A stretch of 26,566 nt of DNA from PALSA-612 sp046729255 (GCA_046729255.1 JBKPGF010000003.1:1-26566); one strand, 5' to 3'. Numbered from the stretch's first letter, positions 15,985-23,010 are shown. Program-made: numbers and translations. Notes: a model not told the origin generated them from the letters alone.

Positions 15985-17174
15985 TCGCTAGTGGCGCGCG
16001 CGACGAGGACGTCCTCGAAGTATTCGCCCGCCCGGCGGCCGGTGCGGCGGTTGACGTGGCGGCGAAGGCGGTCTTCGAGCCGGAGGCCGGCGCGCTCGAG
16101 GATCTCCGTATAGAGGTCGCGGCGGTCGTTGACGACGACGAGCACCGGCGCAAGGCGAGTCAACGCGTCTGCGCTCTTCGCCAACACCTCTGCGACGCCG
16201 GCGACGTAGGCGTCGAGCGCGGCGCGGCTCGTGCCCGAAGCCGCGGCGCCGAGCTCACGCTCGCGGAGATCGTCCAGCTCCAGCAGCTCGTACGCGTACC
16301 GGTGCTGCTCGTGATAGTCGACGAGCCCCGGATACGGCGGCGACGTGATGACGGCATCGAAGCCGGTCCCCCAGTCCAGCTCGCGCGCGTCGCCGTGCAG
16401 CACGGTCGCGTCGTGTCCACGGGCGCGCACGCGAGCGAACGCCTTGATGCGGCTCAACGTGTCGAGCGCGTAGCGCCGAAGGAAGTGCTCGGCGCGTTCG
16501 ACCGGACGGCACTCGCGCTTGTGCTTGTGGCACCAGTACGGCTCGCGTTGCGGCACGCGCGGGAAGTCGAGGTCGAAGTGCGTGGTCAGCCGAGCCGACC
16601 GTGCCGCACGCGCGAGCACGACCCGCAGCACGGCCGCGTGCTCGTAGTCGTCCACCATCGCACGCCACGTCAGGAGCTCGGCCGCCGCCCGCGGCGCGTA
16701 CCAGTCCGCAACGTACGGGGGACAGTCACTGAGACTGTCCCTGGGGCTGTCCCCCTGACATGTCTCTTCGAGACGGGAGCAGGCATCGCGAAGATCCTTC
16801 TCGAGCGTGAACTCGTTGTAGCGGTCGGTCTTGACCCGCATGAGGAGGCAGTTGAACGCCGCGATGTCGCCGCCGACGGCGTCGTACCCGCTCTCGAGGG
16901 ACTGCACCAGCGTCGTCCCGGAGCCGGCAAAAGGATCGAGCACCCGTCCCCCCGCTCGCACGTAGCGCCCGAGCAGGACCTCCACGAGCTGAGGAATGAA
17001 CTTCCCGAGGTATGGGTGCAAGCGATGGACGTGCTTCGTCCGCTCGCGCTCGGGCAGGTCACGCTCGGACCACGAGAGGTCGAGGTCCAGGCCGGCGTAG
17101 AGAGCGTCCTGCGTCGGCGCCACAGGCTCGAGTTCGACGCCGAGGACCACGGTCCTAGCGACGTGGACCGACAC
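15981..17174 (-). CDS. solitary N4/N6 DNA methyltransferase
   Basis: A 397-residue protein. S-adenosylmethionine motif I is DPFAGSGTT (80-88) and catalytic motif IV is TSPPY (277-281). The S-P-P-Y form is typical of N4-cytosine enzymes, though some N6-adenine enzymes share it. About 190 residues lie between the two motifs, where a target-recognition region could sit (alpha-like order). This spacer includes a cysteine/histidine cluster CHKHKREC (215-222). Residues about 139-152 are encoded by an imperfect palindromic element. No restriction endonuclease gene is adjacent, so it looks like an orphan methyltransferase with an epigenetic or defence-related role. The GTG at 17174 is the assumed start; no clear ribosome site or -10 box precedes it. 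An RNA or protein methyltransferase is less likely. Confidence 0.82.
   Translation of the reverse strand: MSVHVARTVVLGVELEPVAPTQDALYAGLDLDLSWSERDLPERERTKHVHRLHPYLGKFIPQLVEVLLGRYVRAGGRVLDPFAGSGTTLVQSLESGYDAVGGDIAAFNCLLMRVKTDRYNEFTLEKDLRDACSRLEETCQGDSPRDSLSDCPPYVADWYAPRAAAELLTWRAMVDDYEHAAVLRVVLARAARSARLTTHFDLDFPRVPQREPYWCHKHKRECRPVERAEHFLRRYALDTLSRIKAFARVRARGHDATVLHGDARELDWGTGFDAVITSPPYPGLVDYHEQHRYAYELLELDDLRERELGAAASGTSRAALDAYVAGVAEVLAKSADALTRLAPVLVVVNDRRDLYTEILERAGLRLEDRLRRHVNRRTGRRAGEYFEDVLVARATSD
16717..16755. repeat. palindromic element inside the methyltransferase gene
   Basis: GGGACAGTC (16719-16727) pairs with GACTGTCCC (16733-16741) around a 5-base loop. A second copy of the right arm, CTGTCCCCC (16747-16755), can pair with GGGGGACAG (16717-16725). 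The element stays in frame and encodes about 14 residues (CQGDSPRDSLSDCP) of the methyltransferase. Confidence 0.75.
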
Positions 17175-17202
17175 CGTCGGTCAGGCGTGGTGTGGCCAGA
17201 TG

Positions 17203-17249
17203 GAAAACCGCGGAAAGTGCGTCGCGTAAGCGGACCGCACTTTCCGCGG
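17203..17249 (-). terminator. rho-independent terminator of htpX copy 2
   Basis: A perfect 14-bp stem, ccgcggaaagtgcg (17208-17221) against cgcactttccgcgg (17236-17249), with a 14-base loop. On the minus strand it starts 4 bases after the htpX stop and is followed by TTTTCC. It lies before the methyltransferase start, so the two minus-strand genes are probably separate transcripts. Confidence 0.8.
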
Positions 17250-17253
17250 CGAA

Positions 17254-18132
17254 CTAGCCGTAGTGGATGCCGGCGGCGCGGTCGTAATCGCGCAGCCGCT
17301 TGATGCGCTCCGCGATCGGCGGGTGCGTGGAGAACAGCGCCGTTGCGCCCTTGCCGGAGAACGGGTTGACGATGTAGAGCGTCTCCGTTGCAGGGTTCAC
17401 CGCCATCGGCACGACGTGCCGGGCGCTCTCGAGCGTCTCGAGCGCATCGGCGAGTGGGCGTCCCTCGCGAAGCATCCGCGCAGCGGTCGCGTCGGCGAGG
17501 TACTCACGCTGGCGCGAGACACCGAGCTGCAGAAGCGCCGCCGCAATCGGCCCGACGATGATCAGGACGATGGCGCCGAGCGCGCCGAGCGGGCTGTCGT
17601 CGTCGTCACCGCCGAACATCGCCGTGAAGAAGAAGACGTTGCCGATCGCCGACACGGCGCCCGCGATCATCGCCGCGATCGAGGAGACGAGGATGTCGCG
17701 GTTCTTGATGTGCGCGAACTCGTGTGCCATCACCGCGCGCACCTGGTCGTACGGCATGTGCTGAAGCAACCCCTGCGTCGCCGCGACCGCGGCGTGCTGC
17801 GGGTTCCGGCCGGTCGCGAACGCGTTCGGCTGCTCGGAGGGGATCAAGTAGACCCGCGGCTTCGGCACCTGGTACAGCTCAGCGAGTTCGGTGACCATCT
17901 TGTGGAGGTCCGGCGCCTCCTGCTCTGAGACCGGCTTCGCCCCCGATGCGCGGATGGCGAACTTGTCGGACCAGAAGTACGCCGCGACGTTCATGAGCAC
18001 GGAGAACGCCACGAAGAGCCACAGCGCCGCGCCGCCGATGAGATAGCCGATGCCGATGAAGAGCGCGGTGAGGGCCGCGAGCAGGAGCCAGGTCCTGGCC
18101 TTGCTCGTCCAACTTGCCTGGGTGACGTTCAT
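17254..18132 (-). CDS. htpX: HtpX-like M48 membrane metalloprotease, copy 2
   Basis: A 292-residue M48 protease close to classical HtpX. It has membrane helices at about 14-33 and 35-54, FATGRNPQHAAVAATQGLL, the zinc motif HEFAH (137-141), further helices, and the third ligand in QREYLADA (Glu210). FSTHPPIAERI closes the protein. I chose ATG 18132, which has AAAGGAG (18143-18149) upstream; the frame is open to 18210 but the extra residues look like untranslated leader. It is expected to degrade abnormal membrane proteins under stress. It ends in a strong hairpin terminator. The next gene upstream on this strand, yraN, ends 163 bases away. Confidence 0.95.
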   Translation of the reverse strand: MNVTQASWTSKARTWLLLAALTALFIGIGYLIGGAALWLFVAFSVLMNVAAYFWSDKFAIRASGAKPVSEQEAPDLHKMVTELAELYQVPKPRVYLIPSEQPNAFATGRNPQHAAVAATQGLLQHMPYDQVRAVMAHEFAHIKNRDILVSSIAAMIAGAVSAIGNVFFFTAMFGGDDDDSPLGALGAIVLIIVGPIAAALLQLGVSRQREYLADATAARMLREGRPLADALETLESARHVVPMAVNPATETLYIVNPFSGKGATALFSTHPPIAERIKRLRDYDRAAGIHYG

Positions 18133-18142
18133 TTCTGGGGGA

Positions 18143-18149
18143 CTCCTTT
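18143..18149 (-). promoter_or_regulatory. Shine-Dalgarno site of htpX copy 2
   Basis: AAAGGAG on the minus strand with GGAG 10 bases before the ATG at 18132. It decides this start over upstream in-frame codons. The 163-base gap to yraN (18133-18295) otherwise holds only a possible promoter, TATCCT around 18165, and a small GGGG/CCCC hairpin; I see no gene in it. Confidence 0.65.
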
Positions 18150-18295
18150 CGACTGCGCGTACAGGATACGAACAGCCGAAGGTTTCTCCCGCCCCGGAAG
18201 GCCGACACACCCGGGCCTGGCGGCCGTTCTGACGAGTGCGCCCGTTCGGGGATAGTGCCCCTCGGCATCACTAATAGTAGCCGCGGAAATGACGG

Positions 18296-18628
18296 TCACA
18301 GCGCGGCGACGCGTTCGAGCCGCCTGCCGCGCGCGGCGACGACCTCGAACGACAGCTCGAGCGAGTCGAGCTCGGGGTGCACGGCGAGCCACGCGACTGC
18401 TGCTTCCTGCAGGCGTCGCAGCTTCTCCGGGCCGACCATCTCCAGCGGATCGCCGTGTCGCTCGCCCGTCTTCGACTTCACCTCGCAGAAGACGATCCTG
18501 CGGCCTCGCCGTACGACGAGGTCGATCTCGTACCGCCCGGACCAGACATTCCGGCCGAGCACGCGGTAGCCGCGAAGACGGTAGTGGAGGATGGCCCGCG
18601 ACTCAGCGCGTCGACCGGCGGCACGCGT
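18296..18628 (-). CDS. yraN: YraN (UPF0102) family endonuclease-like protein, start unclear
   Basis: About 110 residues of clear UPF0102 sequence: AGRRAESRAILHYRLRGYRVLGRN, then YEIDLVVRRGRRIVFCEVKSK with the PD-(D/E)XK-like Glu, Asp, and Glu-x-Lys (EVK), then GPEKLRRLQEAAVAWL. Members are thought to be Holliday-junction or nuclease-like proteins but have no firm role. It follows rnhB as is usual. The problem is the start: between the rnhB stop (18630-18632) and the conserved GRRAES there is no ATG, GTG or TTG in frame. I set the boundary at the ACG codon at 18628; a CTG lies at 18664 inside rnhB. A GTG at 18624 is one frame off, so a one-base indel could also explain this. Confidence 0.8.
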   Translation of the reverse strand, partial: TRAAGRRAESRAILHYRLRGYRVLGRNVWSGRYEIDLVVRRGRRIVFCEVKSKTGERHGDPLEMVGPEKLRRLQEAAVAWLAVHPELDSLELSFEVVAARGRRLERVAAL

Positions 18629-18629
18629 G

Positions 18630-19325
18630 CTACGCCGCGTTCGATTCCAGGTAGCAGAGGGCAGCGAACGACCGCCTGTGGATCGCGGACGGCCCGTGCT
18701 CGCGGACTCGCGCCGAGTGCCCCGGGGTGATGTAGCCCACGTGCGAAGAGAAGCCGTACTGCGGGTAGAGCGCGTCGAGCCTGCGCATGACGCGATCGCG
18801 GACGACCTTCGCGATGATCGAGGCTGCGGCGATGGCGGCGCTCCGGCCGTCTCCGCCGACGACGGCGACATGCTCGGGCGCCTTCTTGCCCAGCCGAAAA
18901 CCGTCGACAAGGCAGACCTCGGCCGGGGGCGTCAGCGCGTGTAGCACCTGCCGCAGGCCGGCGAGGTTCGACGCGTGAAGGCCTGAGCGGTCGATCTCCG
19001 CGTGGGTGACGACACGTACCGAGACGCGCTCGGCACACGAGACGACCGCGCGGAAGAGCTCCTCCCTGCGCGCGATGTCCAGCTCCTTCGAGTCGTTGAG
19101 ATACGCGAGCGGCCGGACGCGGTGATCGCGGAGCGTCCCGTAGTCGAGCAGCACACCGGCCACGACGAGTGGCCCTGCCAACGATCCACGCCCCGCCTCG
19201 TCGGCACCGGCAACGTACCGGGCGCCGAGGCGGCGGTCGAAGCTAAGAAGCCTTCTCCCCGTCCTCGTCGGCGTCTTCCGCCGGCTCGTCGGCGGGCTCT
19301 TGCTCTCCGTCGGCGTCGGCGTCAA
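18630..19325 (-). CDS. rnhB: ribonuclease HII
   Basis: RNase HII removes RNA primers and single ribonucleotides from DNA. Catalytic motifs are all present: GADEAGRGSLAGPL (Asp, Glu), DSKEL, CLVDGFRLG (Asp), IAKVVRDRVM (Asp) and GYITPGHSARVREHGPSAIHRRSF. The conserved protein begins around LLSFDRRLGARYVAG, just after the rplS stop, but no ATG, GTG, TTG or CTG is present there in frame. The nearest canonical codons lie inside rplS: TTG at 19325 (used here) and ATG at 19358. These add roughly 27-38 low-complexity residues that are the shifted reading of the acidic L19 tail. The stop is immediately before yraN. Confidence 0.9.
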   Translation of the reverse strand: MTPTPTESKSPPTSRRKTPTRTGRRLLSFDRRLGARYVAGADEAGRGSLAGPLVVAGVLLDYGTLRDHRVRPLAYLNDSKELDIARREELFRAVVSCAERVSVRVVTHAEIDRSGLHASNLAGLRQVLHALTPPAEVCLVDGFRLGKKAPEHVAVVGGDGRSAAIAAASIIAKVVRDRVMRRLDALYPQYGFSSHVGYITPGHSARVREHGPSAIHRRSFAALCYLESNAA

Positions 19326-19785
19326 CCCCGAGGTCGGCTTCGGCTGCGGGCTCGGCATCACCGTCGAGCTCGTCTCCGTCTCCGGGTTCGTCGGCTTCCT
19401 CGTCGGCTGTAGGGGCATCGGTCGAGAATACGACGCCACCGTACTGCTTCGCGCGGACGCGCGCCTTCTTCCCCACTTTCTTGCGCAAGTAGTAGAGCTT
19501 CGCGCGGCTTACGTCACCGATCTGCACGAGCTCGATGCGCTCGACCTTCGGAGAGTGGAGCGGGAACGTCCGCTCGACGCCGACGCCGAACGACTGCTTG
19601 CGCACGGTGAACGTCTCACGCACGCCGGCCCCCTGGCGCTTGATGACCGTGCCCTCGAAGACTTGGATCCGCGAGCGCGAGCCCTCGATCACGCGGAAGT
19701 GCACCTTCACGGTGTCGCCCGCCTTGAACTGCGGCAGGTCCTTGCGCAGCTGGCGCTGCTCGAGTGCCTGGATCACCTTGCTCAT
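19243..19785 (-). CDS. rplS: 50S ribosomal protein L19 with long acidic tail
   Basis: Residues 1-115 are a standard L19: GDTVKVHFRVIEGSRSRIQVFEG, RETFTVRKQSFGVGVERTFPLHSP (both split here by the family's beta strands) and VSRAKLYYLRKKVGKKARV. L19 sits at the 30S-50S interface. Residues about 121-180 form an added tail, 27 of 60 residues Asp or Glu with Ala, Gly and Pro, which is absent from typical L19 proteins that end near 115-120. The ATG at 19785 has no Shine-Dalgarno site. The 34-base gap to lepB is short, so it is probably in the same transcript. Confidence 0.95.
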   Translation of the reverse strand: MSKVIQALEQRQLRKDLPQFKAGDTVKVHFRVIEGSRSRIQVFEGTVIKRQGAGVRETFTVRKQSFGVGVERTFPLHSPKVERIELVQIGDVSRAKLYYLRKKVGKKARVRAKQYGGVVFSTDAPTADEEADEPGDGDELDGDAEPAAEADLGVDADADGEQEPADEPAEDADEDGEKAS

Positions 19786-19819
19786 AGGAAAAGACGGCCG
19801 CGAGGGCCGATGGGCAATG

Positions 19820-20674
19820 CTAGCGGAAGAGTCGCCGCGTCCGCGGCGCGAGCGGCAGCACGAGCACGAAGCCGAGGAGCACGAGCGCCGTGCGGAAGCC
19901 GATCCGCATCGGCGGCCAGTAGACGAAGAACACCTCGCCGATGATGTTCTCCCTCGGGACGGCCCCCCACTCGCGCGAGTCGCACGAGGAGCCGCGGTTG
20001 TCGCCCATGAAGAAGTACTTGCCCTCCGGGATCTTCCGCGCCGAGTGCGTGTTCTGATCGCGGCGGTCTTCCCGCACATATGGCTCGACGAGCTGCTTCC
20101 CGTCGATGTAGACGACGCCGTCGCGCTCCTCCCAGGTCTCGCCCGGCAGGCCGATGAGCCGCTTCACGAAGGTCCCCCCGGCGCCGCACTTCTGCTCTGC
20201 CGACTTCGGCGTCTTGAAGACGATGATGTCGCCGCGCGCCGGCTCCCGCAGGTGGTAGATGAACCGGTTCGCAAGCACGCGGTCCGAGAAGCGGGCCTCG
20301 CAGCCCGAGCCCGGCCGCGCGCAGTGGAGCGTCGGCTCCATCGACGAGGAGGGGATGCGATACGGGTTGACGACCCAGGCCTTGATCGCGAGCACGATCG
20401 CGATCGCGCCGATGATCGTCACCGCCCAGTCGATGGTGATCCGGAGCGTCCGCGGCAGCCCGGCGGTCGCGCGGATGACGGGGTTGCGCGAGTGCCGTGC
20501 CCGCTCGCGTCGCTCCTGTTCCTCGCGCTCACGCTCGCTCTCCGCCGTCCGCAGGTCTTCGAGCCACACATGCCCGGGGTCGCCGTCGTCCGAGGGGGCG
20601 CCGAAGAGCGCGTCTTCGTCCTCCCAGCGCACGGGCTCGAGGTCGGACGGACGGCGGGGCTCGTACTCGCTCAC
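19820..20674 (-). CDS. lepB: signal peptidase I
   Basis: A 284-residue type I signal peptidase, which cleaves signal peptides at the outer face of the membrane. It has a cytosolic N-terminus of about 78 residues with a charged, probably coiled segment (about 43-62, many Glu and Arg), a membrane helix (about 82-101), catalytic Ser111 in PSSSMEPTL, catalytic Lys171 in GGTFVKRLIGLPGE, box E GDNRGSSCDSREWG (from 224), and a second helix near the C-terminus (about 257-276). GTG 20674 overlaps the trmD stop as GTGA. In many genomes lepB lies after rplS; here it lies before it. Confidence 0.95.
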   Translation of the reverse strand: MSEYEPRRPSDLEPVRWEDEDALFGAPSDDGDPGHVWLEDLRTAESEREREEQERRERARHSRNPVIRATAGLPRTLRITIDWAVTIIGAIAIVLAIKAWVVNPYRIPSSSMEPTLHCARPGSGCEARFSDRVLANRFIYHLREPARGDIIVFKTPKSAEQKCGAGGTFVKRLIGLPGETWEERDGVVYIDGKQLVEPYVREDRRDQNTHSARKIPEGKYFFMGDNRGSSCDSREWGAVPRENIIGEVFFVYWPPMRIGFRTALVLLGFVLVLPLAPRTRRLFR

Positions 20675-21330
20675 GCCGCACTCCGGGAGCGGCTTTCCGC
20701 TCGGCGCCATTCGTCGATCCGCGCGTGGTCGCCCGAAAGGAGGATTTCCGGCACGTGCCAGCCCCGGAACGCGGCGGGTCTCGTGTACTGCGGGTACTCC
20801 AGACCGCCCTCGAGCTCTGCGGAAAAGCTCTCGATGCGGCCTGATTCCTCGTGTCCCAGCGCGCCCGGGAGCAGCCGCGAGACCGCGTCGACGACGACCA
20901 TCGCCGGCAGCTCGCCCCCGGAGAGGACATACGGCCCGATGGAGATTGCGTCCGAGCACAGGTGCCGCACGATGCGCTCGTCGAAGCCCTCGAAGCGGGC
21001 GGACAGCAGCGTCAGGCGCTCCTCGGCCGCGAGCTCCTCGACGACGGCCTGGTCGAGCTGCCGACCCTGCGGCGTCAGCGCGACGACGCGGTGGTCCGGC
21101 ACGCCGCCGTACACGGCGTCCAGCGCGGCTGCAGCGACGTCGACGCGCAACACCATCCCCGCACCGCCGCCGTATGGCTCGTCGTCGACCTGACCGCTCC
21201 GGAGCGGCGTGAAGTCGCGGTAATTCAGAAGCCGCAGATCGAGTCCGTCGCCGAGCACTGCCGACACGGGCGGGCGTTCGGTGAGCCAGGCGAACGCGGA
21301 GGGAACGAGGGTGAAGACGTCGATCTGCAT
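20671..21330 (-). CDS. trmD: tRNA (guanine-37-N1)-methyltransferase
   Basis: A 219-residue protein that methylates G37 of tRNAs with S-adenosylmethionine and prevents frameshifting. Signatures are MQIDVFTLVP, VDDEPYGGGAGMVLR, SIGPYVLSGGELPAMVVVDAVSRLLPG (trefoil-knot site, in parts) and LEYPQYTRP. At 219 residues it is somewhat short at the C-terminus. ATG 21330 is preceded by TAACCT 10 bases away, which itself overlaps the rimM stop, so an internal promoter is possible. No Shine-Dalgarno site is seen. Confidence 0.96.
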   Translation of the reverse strand: MQIDVFTLVPSAFAWLTERPPVSAVLGDGLDLRLLNYRDFTPLRSGQVDDEPYGGGAGMVLRVDVAAAALDAVYGGVPDHRVVALTPQGRQLDQAVVEELAAEERLTLLSARFEGFDERIVRHLCSDAISIGPYVLSGGELPAMVVVDAVSRLLPGALGHEESGRIESFSAELEGGLEYPQYTRPAAFRGWHVPEILLSGDHARIDEWRRAESRSRSAA

Positions 21331-21340
21331 GGGCCGAGGG

Positions 21341-21346
21341 AGGTTA
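21341..21346 (-). promoter_or_regulatory. putative internal -10 box before trmD
   Basis: TAACCT on the minus strand, 10 bases before the ATG at 21330; its TAA is the rimM stop codon. The spacing is the longest of the set, so this is a weaker case. Confidence 0.3.
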
Positions 21347-21808
21347 GCCAGCTTCCGCGAAGCCCCGGGCGACAAGGATCCGGCCACCCTCGACGTCGAC
21401 GTCGAGCACGCAGGTCTCGTGCAAGGGCAGCGAGAGCCCGGAGTCGAGCTCGAGGACGTCGTTCGCGACGCCGGGCTCCACCTGTAGGACGCGGCCGAGC
21501 GGCCTGCCGCCGTCTTCCTCGACGGCCAGCCCGACAAGCTCGAAGACGTAGTACGAGTCTTCCTCGGGCGCCGGCAGATCGGCCACCGGGACGGAGAGTG
21601 CCTGACCGCGCGCAACCTCCCGGTCGAGCTGGATGACGGGGCGGCCGCCGGCTCGCTTGGACGTCACCACGCGCGCGGCCTGACCCTCGATCCACAACGT
21701 CGCTCCGACCTCGAAGCGTCGCGTATCGTCGCTCGCGTCCTCGACCACGAAGCTCCCGTCGCGACCGTGCGGACGCCCCACACGTCCGACCTCGACGGCG
21801 TCATGCAC
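21344..21808 (-). CDS. rimM: 16S rRNA processing protein RimM
   Basis: A 154-residue RimM with an N-terminal domain (VEVGRVGRPHGRDGSFVV) and a PRC-barrel (EDSYYVFELVGL, GRVLQVEPGVANDVLEL). RimM assists 30S head assembly. The family's usual C-terminal IPFIPAFV-type segment is changed to LPLHETCVLDVDVEGGRI. GTG 21808 is chosen because it gives the conserved N-terminus and overlaps the metallophosphoesterase stop (21801-21803); the frame is open much further upstream, but that part is antisense-like noise over the previous gene. The position before trmD is standard. Confidence 0.92.
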   Translation of the reverse strand: MHDAVEVGRVGRPHGRDGSFVVEDASDDTRRFEVGATLWIEGQAARVVTSKRAGGRPVIQLDREVARGQALSVPVADLPAPEEDSYYVFELVGLAVEEDGGRPLGRVLQVEPGVANDVLELDSGLSLPLHETCVLDVDVEGGRILVARGFAEAG

Positions 21809-22499
21809 CGACAGCGTGCTGCCCGAAGAACGCCATGACCTCTGCGCGGCTCCGGCGCCCTCCGCGGAAGTAGTCGCCCGGAAAAGCGGATGCGTCGAGG
21901 CCCGCCTCGTCGTAGGCCGTGCGGCGGTGCTCGGCGCCCGGCCCGAGCGCGAGCCAGTAGGCACCCGGCTCGTCGTCGTACGGCATACCGACACTGCCCG
22001 CGTTGACGACCCTGATGCCGGCGATCTCGCGATCGAACTGCATGTGCGTGTGACCGCAGACGACGAGGTCGGCGCCCACGCCGGCGAACGAGGGTGCGAC
22101 GCGTTCTTCGGGAGTGTCCTCGAGGAAGATGTCCGTGTCGTTTTGCGGGGTCGCGTGGCAGAACAGGACGCGGCCGACGCCGTCGACGTCGAGCTCGATC
22201 CGCTCGGGCAGCCCGTGGAGGAATGCGACCTGCTCGTCGGACAGCTGCTCGCGCACCCAGCCGATCACGTCGGCGGGAGCGAGGCCCTGCTCGCCGGGCC
22301 TCAGCTCCCGGTCCGCGTTGCCGCGAATCCAGCGGACGCGCTCGCCGAGCGACCGCAGCCGCTCGAGCGCTTCCGCGGGGTACGGGCCGGCGGCGACGTC
22401 GCCGCCCACGAGGATCGTCGCCTCGTCAGGAACCTCCGCCAGCACCGCATCGATCGCCGACGGGTTGCCGTGGACGTCGTAGAGAGCGGCTACCTGCAC
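21801..22499 (-). CDS. calcineurin-like metallophosphoesterase
   Basis: A 232-residue protein of the YfcE/MJ0936-like group. Metal motifs are in order: ALYDVHGN (D-x-H), VGGDVAAGP (GGD), RGNADREL (GNxD in place of GNHD), CHATP and CGHTHMQ, followed by NAGSVGMP. These enzymes hydrolyse phosphodiesters or phosphomonoesters with two metal ions; the substrate is unknown. It starts at GTG 22499, two bases after the khpA stop, and its stop lies inside the rimM start region. An enzyme here interrupts the usual khpA-rimM adjacency. Confidence 0.9.
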   Translation of the reverse strand: MQVAALYDVHGNPSAIDAVLAEVPDEATILVGGDVAAGPYPAEALERLRSLGERVRWIRGNADRELRPGEQGLAPADVIGWVREQLSDEQVAFLHGLPERIELDVDGVGRVLFCHATPQNDTDIFLEDTPEERVAPSFAGVGADLVVCGHTHMQFDREIAGIRVVNAGSVGMPYDDEPGAYWLALGPGAEHRRTAYDEAGLDASAFPGDYFRGGRRSRAEVMAFFGQHAVGA

Positions 22500-22501
22500 C
22501 G

Positions 22502-22744
22502 TCAGTCGGCGTCCGCGATCTCGAGCATCGTGCGGCGGTCGCGGCGGGCGCCTGCTGCCCGAGCGAGGATCCGCAGCGACTGCACCGTCCGGCCGCGGCG
22601 GCCGATGATCATGCCCCGGTCCCCCTCGGCGACGTGCAGTCGCAGCAGGAGCTCGCCGTCGGGGCCGTCTAGCTCTTCGATCCGCACGGCATCGGGCTCG
22701 GACACGAGCCGCTGCGCGAGGTAGAGGACGAGGTCTGCCGGCAT
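22502..22744 (-). CDS. khpA: KH-domain RNA-binding protein KhpA
   Basis: An 80-residue single KH domain. The RNA-contact loop is IIGRRGRT (G48-R-R-G51), and the protein begins MPADLVLYLAQRLV, typical of KhpA. KhpA works with KhpB in RNA binding and affects cell division and wall synthesis in Gram-positive bacteria. It lies right after rpsP, as is usual, with a gap of 12 bases and no Shine-Dalgarno site. Confidence 0.93.
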   Translation of the reverse strand: MPADLVLYLAQRLVSEPDAVRIEELDGPDGELLLRLHVAEGDRGMIIGRRGRTVQSLRILARAAGARRDRRTMLEIADAD

Positions 22745-22756
22745 TCAGGAAGCTGG

Positions 22757-22999
22757 CTAGACGAGGTTCTTGGCCTTCAGCAGCCTCGCGACGGCGTCGC
22801 TGGGCTGTGCGCCCTTACCGAGCCAGTCCTTCACCTTCGCTTCGTCGAACTCGATGATGGACGGATCGGGCTGCGGGTTGTAGCGGCCGACGATCTCGAT
22901 GAACCGCCCGTCCCGGGGAGATCGCGAGTCGGCCACGACCACGCGGTAGATCGGGTTTTTCTTCGACCCGACGCGGGTCAATCTCATGCGTACTGCCAT
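22757..22999 (-). CDS. rpsP: 30S ribosomal protein S16
   Basis: An 80-residue S16 with MAVRMRLTRVGSKKNPIYRVVVADSR split over its first two strands, FIEIVGRYNP, and the DEAKVKDWLGKGAQPSD helix. It is an early-assembly protein of the 30S body. ATG 22999 has AAAGGAG with a 4-base spacer, one of the strongest ribosome sites in the window. It lies 24 bases after ffh and is probably in the same transcript. Confidence 0.98.
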   Translation of the reverse strand: MAVRMRLTRVGSKKNPIYRVVVADSRSPRDGRFIEIVGRYNPQPDPSIIEFDEAKVKDWLGKGAQPSDAVARLLKAKNLV

Positions 23000-23003
23000 C
23001 GTT

Positions 23004-23010
23004 CTCCTTT
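23004..23010 (-). promoter_or_regulatory. strong Shine-Dalgarno site of rpsP
   Basis: AAAGGAG on the minus strand, with GGAG 4 bases before the ATG at 22999. Confidence 0.8.

Noticed and set aside
18133..18295. The longest intergenic gap as a possible RNA gene.
   Set aside because: Only a weak -10-like TATCCT and a tiny GGGG/CCCC hairpin are present; no tRNA or known ncRNA shape was seen by eye.
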